This document shows, piece by piece, positions 9,482-18,373 of a stretch of DNA of 64,000 bases. The position numbers and the translations under genes were made by a program. Position 1 is the stretch's first letter, and each line of letters begins with the position of its first letter. The stretch covers positions 310,001 through 374,000 of the forward strand of contig NZ_VOPL01000004.1 of the NCBI RefSeq assembly GCF_007993065.1. The letters run 5' to 3'. This DNA is from Paracoccus aurantiacus (GTDB taxonomy: Bacteria; Pseudomonadota; Alphaproteobacteria; Rhodobacterales; Rhodobacteraceae). The notes beneath the pieces are model-generated. The model was not told where the DNA came from and did not search any database. It saw only the letters and a program-made list of their open reading frames with translations.

Positions 9482-9940
9482 CTACCAGCGTCGGGTGCGG
9501 GCGATATAGCTCTCGGCCTTTTCATCGAAGGCGGCGCGAAGGGCGGCTTCTTCGCGCAGGATAAAGCGGCGGGTCACGAGCAGCGGGTAAAGTGCCGCGA
9601 CGATCAGGCCGGCCGGACCGCCCCAGATGAAGGTGCCGCCAATGACCGCAAACGCGATACCTGTGTAAACCGGATTGCGGTTGATGCGGAACGGACCTTC
9701 CACGATCAGCGTCTTCGGCTGCTCGCCCGGTAGGATGGAGGTCCGCTTGCGGCGAAACCAGATCGCGGCCCAGAGGATCAGGCCAAACCCACCGAGCATC
9801 AGCAGAACGCCGAGCGCGTGATATGCGCGACGCTCAAACGGGCCCGGCCAAACGAGCCTGCCGATGATGATTGCCGCCAGCATGACGGCCAGGGCCCAGA
9901 TCGGGGGCAGGTCGGGGAACTTGCGTCGCGTCACGCTCAC
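9482..9940 (-). CDS. Isoprenylcysteine carboxyl methyltransferase family membrane protein
   Basis: A 152-residue integral membrane protein with about four hydrophobic segments and the ICMT/PEMT-type signature 'LIVEGPFRINRNPVYTGIAFAVIGG' followed by 'EEAALRAAFDEKAESYIARTRRW', the S-adenosylmethionine-binding C-terminal region. Bacterial members are rarely characterised and the substrate here is unknown. The frame is open further upstream, but the GTG at 9940 has an AGAGG ribosome site and starts just before the first membrane segment. The gene converges on the aldolase and is divergent from lysC. Confidence 0.75.
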   Translation of the reverse strand: MSVTRRKFPDLPPIWALAVMLAAIIIGRLVWPGPFERRAYHALGVLLMLGGFGLILWAAIWFRRKRTSILPGEQPKTLIVEGPFRINRNPVYTGIAFAVIGGTFIWGGPAGLIVAALYPLLVTRRFILREEAALRAAFDEKAESYIARTRRW

Positions 9941-10134
9941 TCGGGCCTCTGTCGCGGTATCTGTCGATTGCGAGACTAGGACATTTTCCGGGCCGGCGAA
10001 ACGATGTCGATCCGGCCCTGCCAACAGGGTTTTTTCAAGGCCTTTCAACCGTGGCCTTGCGCGCATCCCGCCGTGGTCCTAGAAGATGCCCGTTTTCAAG
10101 GCCCCGCATCGTGGGGACGAATAAGGGGGACAGC

Positions 10135-11394
10135 ATGCCCTTGCTGGTGATGAAATTCGGCGGCACATCCGTCGCCGATCTCGACCGGATCCGAAACGCG
10201 GCCCAGAAGGTCAAGCGCGAGGTCGAACGCGGCTATGACGTGATCGTCATCGTCAGCGCGATGTCGGGCAAGACGAACGAACTGGTCGGCTGGGTCGAGC
10301 AGACCTCGCCCCTGTTCGATGCGCGGGAATATGACGCGGTTGTCAGTTCGGGAGAGAACGTTACCGCCGGGCTGATGGCGCTGACCCTTCAGGAAATGGA
10401 AGTGCCTGCGCGGTCGTGGCAGGGCTGGCAGGTGCCGATCAACACGACCGCGCAGCATTCTGCAGCGCGTTTCGAAAGCATCCCGCGCGCCAATCTGGAC
10501 CAGAAATTCGCCGAAGGCTTCAAGGTCGCGGTCGTCGCTGGCTTTCAGGGTCTGGCGCCGGACGGACGGATCACCACGCTGGGGCGTGGCGGGTCCGATA
10601 CCACCGCCGTCGCCTTCGCCGCAGCTTTCGAGGCAGAGCGCTGCGATATCTATACCGACGTGGACGGGGTCTATACCACCGATCCGCGCATCACGTCGAA
10701 GGCCCGCAAGCTGGAGCGCATCGCCTTCGAGGAGATGCTGGAACTGGCCAGCCTTGGCGCGAAAGTCCTGCAAACCCGCTCGGTCGAGCTGGCGATGCGC
10801 TATAATGTCCGCCTGCGGGTGCTGTCCTCGTTCGAGGATACCGACGAAACCTCCGGCACTCTGGTCTGCGATGAGGAAGAAATCATGGAATCGAAAGTCG
10901 TCTCTGGCGTCGCCTTCTCTCGCGATGAAGCCAAGATCACGCTGGTCACGGTTGAGGACCGCCCCGGCATTTCCGCCGCGATCTTCGCGCCGCTGGCCGA
11001 GGGTGGCGTGAATGTGGACATGATCGTCCAGAACATCTCCGAAAAGGACTATGAGGATCACCCAGGCTCGGTGACCGACATGACGTTTTCCTGCCCGATC
11101 AATCAGGTCGAGCGTGCGAAGAAGGCGATGGAAGACGCCCGGCGCGCCGGCACCATCCAGTACGAAGAACTGATCGTCGACACCGATGTCGCGAAGGTCA
11201 GCGTCGTCGGCATCGGGATGCGGTCGCATGCCGGGGTTGCGGCGCGCATGTTCCGGGCACTTGCCGACGAAAATATCAACATCAAGGTGATATCGACATC
11301 GGAGATCAAGATTTCTGTGCTCATCGACCGCAAATACATGGAACTGGCCGTACAGGCACTGCATGATGCGTTCGAGTTGGAGAAGACAGCGTAA
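10135..11394 (+). CDS. lysC: Aspartate kinase
   Basis: Aspartate kinase makes aspartyl phosphate, the entry to lysine, threonine, methionine and diaminopimelate synthesis. The 419-residue product begins with the kinase signature 'LLVMKFGGTSVADLDRI', has 'GRGGSDTTAVAFAAAFEAERCDIYTDVDGVYTTDPR', and ends in two ACT domains ('VEDRPGISAAIFAPLAEGGVNVDMIVQ' and 'GVAARMFRALADENINIKVISTSEIKISVLI') that give feedback inhibition. AGGGGG precedes the ATG at 10135. The frame extends upstream without conserved sequence. ptsP follows 30 bp later and may be cotranscribed. Confidence 0.96.
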   Translation: MPLLVMKFGGTSVADLDRIRNAAQKVKREVERGYDVIVIVSAMSGKTNELVGWVEQTSPLFDAREYDAVVSSGENVTAGLMALTLQEMEVPARSWQGWQVPINTTAQHSAARFESIPRANLDQKFAEGFKVAVVAGFQGLAPDGRITTLGRGGSDTTAVAFAAAFEAERCDIYTDVDGVYTTDPRITSKARKLERIAFEEMLELASLGAKVLQTRSVELAMRYNVRLRVLSSFEDTDETSGTLVCDEEEIMESKVVSGVAFSRDEAKITLVTVEDRPGISAAIFAPLAEGGVNVDMIVQNISEKDYEDHPGSVTDMTFSCPINQVERAKKAMEDARRAGTIQYEELIVDTDVAKVSVVGIGMRSHAGVAARMFRALADENINIKVISTSEIKISVLIDRKYMELAVQALHDAFELEKTA

Positions 11395-11424
11395 GCGTCG
11401 CCTGGGCGACGATGGCAGGGTGTG

Positions 11425-13668
11425 ATGCCGATCCGCAAGGACAGTGATTCCCGGAAATTGCTCAGACGGCTGCGCGATACGCTGGCCGCCCCTGGCGCAA
11501 GTCAGGATCGGCTGGATCAGATCACTCATCACATTGCCGATTCGCTTGGGACGGAAGTGTGTTCGGTCTATCTTTTTCGCGATGCCGACACGCTGGAGCT
11601 TTGTGCGACCGAAGGGTTGAACCCCGATGCAGTTCACAAGACCCGGCTGCGTCTGGGTGAGGGGCTGGTCGGGCGTGTCGCGCGCACCGGACGCCATGTC
11701 AACGCGGCCGACGCCCCCGCAGAACCGGGCTTTCGCTTCATGCCAGAGACGGGCGAGGAGGTGTATTCAAGCTTCCTTGGCGTTCCGATCCAGCGCGTTG
11801 GCGAGAAGCTGGGCGTGCTGGTCGTGCAGTCGCGCGAAGCCCGCCAATTCACCGAGGATGACGTCTACGGCCTTGAAGTCGTCGCAATGGTGCTGGCCGA
11901 GATGGCAGAACTGGGCGCGTTTCTGGGCAATGCCGATGATCGCCTGCCGCTGGCGCACCGCTTCCCCGGCATGTTCCGCGGCACCGGGGCACAGGAAGGG
12001 GCCGCGGAAGGCCGTGTCTGGCTTCACGAACCGCGCGTCGTCGTGGCGAACCCCGTCGGCGATGATCCCAAAAAGGAAAAGGCCCGGCTTCGAAATGGCG
12101 TAGAAGCGCTGCGCCAGCGCGTCGATTCGATGCTGGCTGAAGCGGACATGTCCGAAGACGGCGATCACGCGCAGGTGCTGGAAGCCTATCGTATGTTCGC
12201 GCATTCCCGTTCGTGGATGCGGCGGATGGAGGAAGACATCGACCTGGGTCTTTCCGCCGAAGCCGCAGTCGAGAAAGAGCAGTCGCAGGCGCGCGCGCGT
12301 CTGGAGATGGCAGCCGATCCCTATCTGCGCGATCGGTTGCACGATCTGGATGACCTGTCGAACCGGCTGTTGCGAATTCTGACCGGGCAGGGCAGCGATA
12401 CCGGCGCAGAGATGCCGGAAAACCCGATCCTGATCGCGCGCAATATCGGCCCTGCCGAACTGCTGGATTACGGGCGCAAGCTGAAGGGTGTGGTGCTGGA
12501 AGAAGGCAGCGTCGGCAGCCATGCCGCCATTGTCGCACGCGCGCTGGCGATTCCTTTGGTGATTCACGCCAGCCGGATCACGACCGAAGCGCTGAACGGC
12601 GACGCGATCCTGGTTGATGGCGATGCGGGCATCGTCCATCTGCGCCCCGAGGACAGCGTCGCCGCCGCCTTTCGCGACAAGATCGCCATGCAGGCCGAGG
12701 CACAGAAACGCTATTCCGGGCTGCGCGAGCTGCCGGCCACGACCTCGTGCGGAACGCGGATCGAACTGTTCATGAACGCGGGTCTGATGGCCGATCTGCC
12801 CAGCATGGAAAGTTCCGGCGCGGAAGGTGTCGGCCTGTTCCGCACAGAGCTGCAGTTTCTGACCCGCACCCGTGTGCCGCGCCGGTCGGAACTCGCCGCG
12901 CTTTATTCTCGGGTCATGGACGCCGCGCATGGCCGTCCGGTCATCTTCCGCACGCTCGATATCGGTTCGGACAAGGTCCTGCCTTACATGAAGCCGCAGG
13001 ACGAGCCGAACCCTGCGATGGGCTGGCGCGCGATCCGCGTTGGGCTGGACAAGCGGGGCGTGCTCCGGATGCAGTTGCAGGCGCTGATCCGTGCGTCGGT
13101 CGGGCGTCCCCTACATGTCATGTTCCCGTTCATTGCTGAACCGAGCGAGTTCCATGCCGCGCGCAAGGTTCTGATGGAGGAACTGGCGCGCGAACAGCGC
13201 CTTGGCCACGGCATGCCCGAGGATATCCGCGTCGGCACGATGCTTGAAACCCCGGCGCTGGCTTTCGCGCCGCTCAGCTTCTTCAGGTCATGCGATTTCG
13301 TGTCCATTGGCGGCAACGACCTGAAGCAGTTCTTCTTTGCCGCCGACCGCGAAAACGAACTGGTCCGCCGCCGCTACGATTCGCTCAGCGAGCCGTTCCT
13401 GTCACTGCTCGACCAGATCATCGCTCGCTGCGATGAAGCGGGGGTGAAGCTGTCCTTCTGCGGCGAGGATGCAGGCCGTCCGGTCGAGGCGCTGACCTTC
13501 GCGGCGTTGGGCATCCGCCGCCTGTCGATGCGGCCGGCCTCTATCGGTCCGGTGAAGCACCTGCTGCGCCAGATCAGCCTTGAAGACCTGCGCGCCGCGA
13601 TCGGCAGGACGCGCGCCGAAGGCGGGTCGGTTCGCCGGACGGTCACGGAATTTCTGGCGCAGCTTTGA
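11425..13668 (+). CDS. ptsP: Phosphoenolpyruvate-protein phosphotransferase PtsP (EI-Ntr)
   Basis: EI-Ntr takes phosphate from phosphoenolpyruvate and passes it to NPr, starting the nitrogen phosphotransfer chain. The 747-residue product has an N-terminal GAF domain (about residues 20-165) that senses nitrogen status in characterised members. It also has the EI N domain, the swivelling phosphohistidine segment 'GSVGSHAAIVARALAIP' (His near 366), and a PEP-binding TIM barrel with 'SIGGNDLKQFFFAADREN' and the catalytic cysteine in 'LSFCGEDAGRP'. A GTG one codon upstream is an alternative start. The lysC-ptsP neighbourhood is common in this family. Confidence 0.95.
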   Translation: MPIRKDSDSRKLLRRLRDTLAAPGASQDRLDQITHHIADSLGTEVCSVYLFRDADTLELCATEGLNPDAVHKTRLRLGEGLVGRVARTGRHVNAADAPAEPGFRFMPETGEEVYSSFLGVPIQRVGEKLGVLVVQSREARQFTEDDVYGLEVVAMVLAEMAELGAFLGNADDRLPLAHRFPGMFRGTGAQEGAAEGRVWLHEPRVVVANPVGDDPKKEKARLRNGVEALRQRVDSMLAEADMSEDGDHAQVLEAYRMFAHSRSWMRRMEEDIDLGLSAEAAVEKEQSQARARLEMAADPYLRDRLHDLDDLSNRLLRILTGQGSDTGAEMPENPILIARNIGPAELLDYGRKLKGVVLEEGSVGSHAAIVARALAIPLVIHASRITTEALNGDAILVDGDAGIVHLRPEDSVAAAFRDKIAMQAEAQKRYSGLRELPATTSCGTRIELFMNAGLMADLPSMESSGAEGVGLFRTELQFLTRTRVPRRSELAALYSRVMDAAHGRPVIFRTLDIGSDKVLPYMKPQDEPNPAMGWRAIRVGLDKRGVLRMQLQALIRASVGRPLHVMFPFIAEPSEFHAARKVLMEELAREQRLGHGMPEDIRVGTMLETPALAFAPLSFFRSCDFVSIGGNDLKQFFFAADRENELVRRRYDSLSEPFLSLLDQIIARCDEAGVKLSFCGEDAGRPVEALTFAALGIRRLSMRPASIGPVKHLLRQISLEDLRAAIGRTRAEGGSVRRTVTEFLAQL

Positions 13669-13708
13669 TCCGGGCGCTAGGCTGCACGCCAATCCAAGAG
13701 GAGCCGAG

Positions 13709-14407
13709 ATGACCGAAAACCTGTATCCTTCCCCCGCCTGGCCGGCGCTTCCGGTCGTGGGCGAAGCGCGGCGCTATCCGATCCACCGCATCTTTTGCGT
13801 GGGCAAGAATTACGCCGCCCATGCCGCCGAAATGGGTGACGAGGTCAATCGCGAACAGCCGATCTTCTTCACGAAATCGGCGCTCGCGTTTCTGCCAAGC
13901 GGGATGGAAAGCAACTATCCGCCCGGCACCTCGAACTATCATTACGAGGTTGAATTCTGCGTGATGGTCGGAAAGCCGCTGTTCAAGGCCGATGAAGCCG
14001 AAGCTGCGACAGCAGTTTTCGGCTATGCGGTCGGTCTGGATATGACCCGCCGCGATCTTCAGAATTACGCCAAGGACAACAGGCTTCCCTGGGATATGGC
14101 CAAGGATGTCGAGGAATCGGCTGTGATCGGCCCGGTCACGCCCGCGGCCCAATTCGGCGCGCTGCGCGATCAGCGCATCCGCCTGCGTCTGGATGGCGAT
14201 CTGCGACAGGACGGGCCGTTGTCGGATATGGTCTGGTCGGTGCCGGAGCTGCTGTCGCGGCTGTCGCACCTTTACCATCTCGCGCCCGGTGACGTCCTGA
14301 TGACCGGCACACCGGCAGGTGTCGGCCCGGTTTCGCCGGGCAATCACCTTGTCGGCGATGTCGAGGGGCTGAGCCCGGTTTCACTGACCATCACCGAGCC
14401 GGACTGA
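13709..14407 (+). CDS. Fumarylacetoacetate hydrolase family protein (fumarylpyruvate hydrolase-like)
   Basis: The 232-residue product has the FAH fold: 'IFCVGKNYAAHAAEMG', 'PIFFTKSALAF', the metal-binding 'HYEVEFCVMVGKPL' glutamates, and 'LAPGDVLMTGTPAGVGPVSPGNHL'. Relatives hydrolyse fumarylpyruvate or acylpyruvates in gentisate-type aromatic breakdown, or decarboxylate oxaloacetate; the substrate here is not determined. The ATG at 13709 follows AAGAGGAG. It is transcribed in the same direction as ptsP, 40 bp after it, and converges on the DUF1178 gene. Confidence 0.88.
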   Translation: MTENLYPSPAWPALPVVGEARRYPIHRIFCVGKNYAAHAAEMGDEVNREQPIFFTKSALAFLPSGMESNYPPGTSNYHYEVEFCVMVGKPLFKADEAEAATAVFGYAVGLDMTRRDLQNYAKDNRLPWDMAKDVEESAVIGPVTPAAQFGALRDQRIRLRLDGDLRQDGPLSDMVWSVPELLSRLSHLYHLAPGDVLMTGTPAGVGPVSPGNHLVGDVEGLSPVSLTITEPD

Positions 14408-14425
14408 CGAAAACAGCGAGGCGGC

Positions 14426-14827
14426 CTAGTTCGCCTTCTGCTTCGGAATGAACGGCAGAGGCGCAATCGGAACCCCATCCTCGGCAAGCGCGCGCGCGTC
14501 CGCGATGCGCGCTTCGCCATAGATCGACCGGCTTTCGCTGCGTCCTTCATGCATGGCGCGCGCTTCATCGGCGAAGCGCAGGCCGACATAGTCAGAATTT
14601 GCCTCGACCTCTGCGCGCAGCTTTTCGATATCGGTTTTTTCGTTTCCGGTCAGCCGGTTGGACTTCGCGGGAACGCCCGGAGCCATGAGCACACGATCGA
14701 CTTCACCCGTGCCGCAAACCGCGCATTGCAGATGGCCGCCATCGCGCTGTGCCTCGAAAGCCGAGGATGAGGCGAACCAGCCATCAAACTGGTGCCCGTC
14801 ATTGCATCTGAGGTCGTAGTGGATCAC
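14426..14827 (-). CDS. DUF1178 family zinc-ribbon protein
   Basis: A 133-residue protein of the alphaproteobacterial DUF1178 family, function unknown. The N terminus 'MIHYDLRCNDGHQFDGWFASSSAFEAQ' and the pair 'CAVCG', with an earlier cysteine, look like a rubredoxin-type zinc ribbon. The C-terminal half has the family stretch 'YVGLRFADEARAMHEG' and 'IYGEARIADARALAEDGVPIAPLPF'. Its ATG overlaps the end of waaA by four bases, so the two are translationally coupled. Confidence 0.85.
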   Translation of the reverse strand: MIHYDLRCNDGHQFDGWFASSSAFEAQRDGGHLQCAVCGTGEVDRVLMAPGVPAKSNRLTGNEKTDIEKLRAEVEANSDYVGLRFADEARAMHEGRSESRSIYGEARIADARALAEDGVPIAPLPFIPKQKAN

Positions 14828-16056
14828 GAAGCGGTTCCTTTCTCCGCATCAATATCGGCATGCTTGCCAGCTATCGCAATGCCGGCGGCCATCAGGATCG
14901 CGTCAACCAGCGGCGCGGCATCGCCTGCGCGCGTCTTCAGAAGCCGCTCGGCCGCCTGACCCATCTGCCGGGCAAGCGCCGGCGAGGCGGCCAGCCGGGC
15001 AAGTGTCGCGCCGGAATCAACCGCGAGCGTTTCGGCCCCACCGACGGCATGGAGAAGGGCGTAATCCTCGGCAAAATTGGCGACATGCGGGCCATGCAGG
15101 ATCGCGCATCGATGGGCGGCGGGCTCCCACGGGGTATGACCGCCCTTCGCCACCAGAGATCCGCCGGTGATACAAATAGACGCCGCATCGTACCAGCGCC
15201 CCATCTCTCCCAGCGTATCGGCAAGCAGGATCGGTGCGGTTTCGTCTGCGCCTGCCGACCGGCGCGCCGGGACCAGCCCGCGTGCGGACATGAGCCCGGC
15301 CACATCATCTGCGCGAACCGGATGGCGCGGCGCGAGGATCAGGCGCAGCCCGCCAACCTGACGCCGTGCGGCCATGAAAGCATCAAGGATCAGACTGTCC
15401 TCTCCGTCATGGGTCGAGGCCGCAAGGATCGTCCGGTCGCGTGTCTCGGGCTGGGGACCGGGGGTCGTCTGCGCGGGCGTCAGAAGCTTCAGCTGCATGC
15501 GCGGCAGCAGCGCGTCGGCAGGCAGTCCGAGACGCGCCAGACGTTCCTCACTGCCGAGATCCTGCGCCGACAGCCCGTCGATGCGCCCAAGCATCGGGCC
15601 GATCAGCCAGGGCAGCTTGTCCCACCGCCGCGCGGACCGTTCAGACATGCGCGCCCCGATCACCATTTGCCGGATGCCGGTCGCCGCAAGTGCTGCCGAA
15701 CGGTTCGGCCAAAGTTCGTTTTCCAGCGTCACCGCGACTTTCGGCTGAAAGCGCGCGATGAATCGCTTCAGTGCCTGCGGCGTGTCCAGCGGTGCAAGCC
15801 GCGCCTGCATTCCCCAGCTTTGCGCAAGCGCGCGTCCTGTTGTCGTGTTCGTCGTCAGGATCAGGGAACAGCGCTCCGAAAGTGCCTCGATGACGGGTCG
15901 GGCGGACATCAGCTCGCCGACACTTGCGCCGTGCAGCCAGATCAGCGCCGCGCAGGACGGCGCGGGCGCATCGACGACCAGCCTCTCGGCCAGATCGCCC
16001 GAAGCAAAGGGCCGCAACATGCTGTCGGCCAGCCAGGATGCGCCGCGATAGATCAA
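14824..16056 (-). CDS. waaA: 3-deoxy-D-manno-octulosonic acid transferase (Kdo transferase)
   Basis: WaaA attaches Kdo to lipid A precursor at the inner membrane, the first step of the LPS core. The 410-residue product is a GT-B glycosyltransferase with 'LIWLHGASVGELMSA' (catalytic Glu), 'LTTNTTTGRALAQSWG', 'KVAVTLENELWPN' and 'TGGSLVAKGGHTPWEPAAH' near the sugar-nucleotide site. It lacks the usual N-terminal membrane helix seen in many WaaA proteins but retains the catalytic parts. It is followed by DUF1178 in a 4-bp overlap and lies just after tRNA-Cys on the same strand. Confidence 0.9.
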   Translation of the reverse strand: MIYRGASWLADSMLRPFASGDLAERLVVDAPAPSCAALIWLHGASVGELMSARPVIEALSERCSLILTTNTTTGRALAQSWGMQARLAPLDTPQALKRFIARFQPKVAVTLENELWPNRSAALAATGIRQMVIGARMSERSARRWDKLPWLIGPMLGRIDGLSAQDLGSEERLARLGLPADALLPRMQLKLLTPAQTTPGPQPETRDRTILAASTHDGEDSLILDAFMAARRQVGGLRLILAPRHPVRADDVAGLMSARGLVPARRSAGADETAPILLADTLGEMGRWYDAASICITGGSLVAKGGHTPWEPAAHRCAILHGPHVANFAEDYALLHAVGGAETLAVDSGATLARLAASPALARQMGQAAERLLKTRAGDAAPLVDAILMAAGIAIAGKHADIDAEKGTAS

Positions 16057-16089
16057 CAGCGTCCGTCCGTTTCGGGGCAGGGGCAGGCT

Positions 16090-16163
16090 TGGAGGTGGGT
16101 ACCGGAATCGAACCGGTCTTCACGGATTTGCAATCCGGTGCGTAACCTCTCCGCCAACCCACC
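16090..16163 (-). tRNA. tRNA-Cys (GCA)
   Basis: A 74-nt minus-strand cloverleaf with acceptor stem GGTGGGT/ACCCACC, anticodon loop ATTGCAA (GCA, cysteine), T-loop GGTTCGATTCC, U73 discriminator as expected for tRNA-Cys, and encoded CCA. A matching promoter lies at 16183-16211. Confidence 0.96.
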
Positions 16164-16182
16164 GCCGGTTAGAGGTCCGCAT

Positions 16183-16211
16183 GGGATAGTCTAAGCCTTG
16201 GCGCCTTGCAA
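16183..16211 (-). promoter_or_regulatory. Promoter of tRNA-Cys
   Basis: On the minus strand TTGCAA (16206-16211) and TATCCC (16183-16188) are 17 bp apart, with the -10 about 20 bp before the tRNA. Good position and spacing; the -10 is imperfect. Confidence 0.5.
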
Positions 16212-16302
16212 GCGCGAACCGTCGGATTGCATGTGCATTCGGTGCGTTGCTCCTTTGACGCTTTCATGCCAAGAAAGGATGACACAGATCAAAGGCTTTC
16301 CC

Positions 16303-16956
16303 ATGGTCGATTTCACGCAAGCGCGAACCATGATGGTGGACACCCAGGTCCGCCCAAACGATGTGACGAAATACCCGGTGATCGAGGCGATGCTGAGCGT
16401 CCCGCGCGAAGCGTTCGTCCCGGATGCGCGCCGTTCCGTCGCCTATGTCGGCGAGAATGTGCCGCTGAGCGAGGATCGCTGGCTGCTGGAGCCGCGCAGC
16501 TTCGGCAAGATGCTGGACGGTCTGAATATTCAGCCGGACGAACTGGTTCTGAACATCGGGGCAGGGCTGGGCTATGACGCCGCGGTGACCGCCTGTCTCG
16601 CCGAGGCGGTCGTGGCGCTGGAATCGCATACCGAAATGGCGCGGCACGCAGAAACGACGCTGGCCGAGCAGGGGATCGACAATGTCGCGGTCGTCACGGG
16701 CGGGCTGACCGAAGGTTATCCGGGACAGGCACCCTATGACGTGATACTGATTTCCGGCGGGATCGAGCAATTGCCGAACGCGATCGCCGATCAACTGAAG
16801 GAAGGCGGCCGCGTCGGCGCGATCTTCATGGAAGGCGGTCTTGGCGTCGCGCGGATCGGCTACAAGATCGACGGGCAGATCAATTGGCGGTTCGCATTCA
16901 ATGCCGCAGTTCCCGTGTTGCCCGGCTTTACCAGGTCCGCTGAGTTCGTTTTTTGA
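16303..16956 (+). CDS. Divergent protein-L-isoaspartate O-methyltransferase family protein
   Basis: A 217-residue class I methyltransferase of the PIMT family. The SAM-binding motif is recognisable ('[27 protein letters not shown]'), as is '[31 protein letters not shown]'. The canonical isoaspartate-binding stretch (GQTISQP in the true enzyme at 20158-20823) is replaced here by '[19 protein letters not shown]', so repair activity is doubtful. The gene sits 17 bp before the tolC-like gene, a conserved pairing in Rhodobacteraceae as I recall. The ATG at 16303 was chosen over upstream codons because the conserved '[21 protein letters not shown]' begins there. Confidence 0.82.
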   Translation: MVDFTQARTMMVDTQVRPNDVTKYPVIEAMLSVPREAFVPDARRSVAYVGENVPLSEDRWLLEPRSFGKMLDGLNIQPDELVLNIGAGLGYDAAVTACLAEAVVALESHTEMARHAETTLAEQGIDNVAVVTGGLTEGYPGQAPYDVILISGGIEQLPNAIADQLKEGGRVGAIFMEGGLGVARIGYKIDGQINWRFAFNAAVPVLPGFTRSAEFVF

Positions 16957-16973
16957 GAGAGAGAGGCGCCACG

Positions 16974-18350
16974 ATGACTGGATTCGCCAAATCATATCGG
17001 GCGCTGATGCGTCGTTCGGTGCTGGCCATCGCGCTTGGCACTGCCGCCCTTCCGGCCGCTGCCGAAACGCTTGGCGATACGCTGGTCGCCGCCTACCGCA
17101 ACTCTCACCTGCTTGAGCAGGAGCGGGCGGTTCTGCGCGCGGCGGACGAGGATGTGGCAAGCGCGATGGCCGCGCTGAGGCCGGTTCTTGAATGGACACT
17201 CAACCACAATTTTGTCGAAAGCGAAGGTTTCGAATCGACGACGACGACGACGGCCCTGACCGCGTCTATGACGCTTTACGATTTCGGGCGTTCGCGCGCG
17301 TCGATTGACGCTGCGAAAGAAACCGTTCTCGCCACGCGCTATGCCCTGCTCGGTGTCGAACAGGACGTGCTTCTGACGGCGGTGCAGGCCTTCATGGAAG
17401 TGCGCGAAGCGGCCGAGCAGGTGGAACTGCAACAGAACTCGGTTCGGGTGCTGGGCCAGGAATTGCAGGCGGCGCAGGATCGCTTTGAAGTGGGCGAAAT
17501 CACCGTGACTGATGTTGCGCAGGCGAATGCGCAGCTTGCCGCTTCGCGTGCCTCGCTATCCTCCGCCGAAGGCGATCTGCAGGTCGCGTATGAGGATTAC
17601 GCCGCTGCGACCGGTGCCAAGCCAAAGGGTCTGAACGCGCCACCGCCCCTGCCGAAGCGCCCCGCGTCGCTGGCGGCAGCACAGGCGAGTGCGCAGAAGA
17701 ATCATCCCTCGATCCTTCAGGCGAGCCGACTTGTTGCTGCTGCGGAACTGGGCGTCGCCGCCGCCGAGGCAGAGCGAAATCCGACGATTACCGGTTCGGT
17801 GTCGGCGCAGGCAGACAAGGACGGTGGATCGCAGGCGGGCCTCGGGTTGTCGTTGTCACAGACGCTCTATTCCGGCGGACGGCTTTCTGCGACGCATCGC
17901 AAGTCGATGGCGCAGCGCGACGAGGCGCGCTCGTCCCTGCTGAATGTGTCGCGTCAGGTCAATCAGGCGGTTGGCATTGCCTGGGCGAATATCGACGTTG
18001 CGCAGGCGCAGATCGGCGCGATCAATCAGCAGATCTCGGCGGCCCAGCAGGCATATGACGGTGTGCGCGAGGAAGCGACGCTTGGCGCGCGCACCACGCT
18101 CGACGTGCTTGACGCCGAACAATCGCTGCTGGAGGCGCGGGTCGACAGAATTACTGCAGAGGCAACTCTGCAGTTAGCACATTATCAACTATTGGCTGCT
18201 ATGGGTTTGTTGACGGTGAAAGACCTGAAACTGGGAATACCCACATATGATCCATCAGCCTACTATAATGCAGTGCGCGATGCGCCCTATACCAGCCGGC
18301 AGGGCGAAAGCCTTGACCGTGTCATGCGGGCGCTCGGCAAAAGCAACTAA
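16974..18350 (+). CDS. tolC: TolC family outer membrane channel protein
   Basis: A 458-residue outer membrane efflux protein with a signal peptide ending near 'LPAAAETLGDTL'. The mature part is mostly long alpha-helices in two repeats, with family stretches such as 'FMEVREAAEQVELQQNSVRVLGQELQAAQDRFEVGEITVTDVAQANAQLAASRA' split over the first repeat and 'ATLGARTTLDVLDAEQSLLEARV' in the second. TolC trimers form the exit duct for type I secretion and tripartite efflux pumps. No inner-membrane partner is encoded beside it. It follows the PIMT-like gene by 17 bp and precedes the PopZ-like gene by 23 bp. Confidence 0.93.
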   Translation: MTGFAKSYRALMRRSVLAIALGTAALPAAAETLGDTLVAAYRNSHLLEQERAVLRAADEDVASAMAALRPVLEWTLNHNFVESEGFESTTTTTALTASMTLYDFGRSRASIDAAKETVLATRYALLGVEQDVLLTAVQAFMEVREAAEQVELQQNSVRVLGQELQAAQDRFEVGEITVTDVAQANAQLAASRASLSSAEGDLQVAYEDYAAATGAKPKGLNAPPPLPKRPASLAAAQASAQKNHPSILQASRLVAAAELGVAAAEAERNPTITGSVSAQADKDGGSQAGLGLSLSQTLYSGGRLSATHRKSMAQRDEARSSLLNVSRQVNQAVGIAWANIDVAQAQIGAINQQISAAQQAYDGVREEATLGARTTLDVLDAEQSLLEARVDRITAEATLQLAHYQLLAAMGLLTVKDLKLGIPTYDPSAYYNAVRDAPYTSRQGESLDRVMRALGKSN

Positions 18351-18373
18351 GCTTCTGAACATCGGGGGCGGCC

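Noticed and set aside
10096..11697. 533-codon open frame antisense to lysC and ptsP
   Set aside because: Composition is rich in Arg, His, Gln and Asp, as expected from antisense reading; lysC is certain on the other strand.
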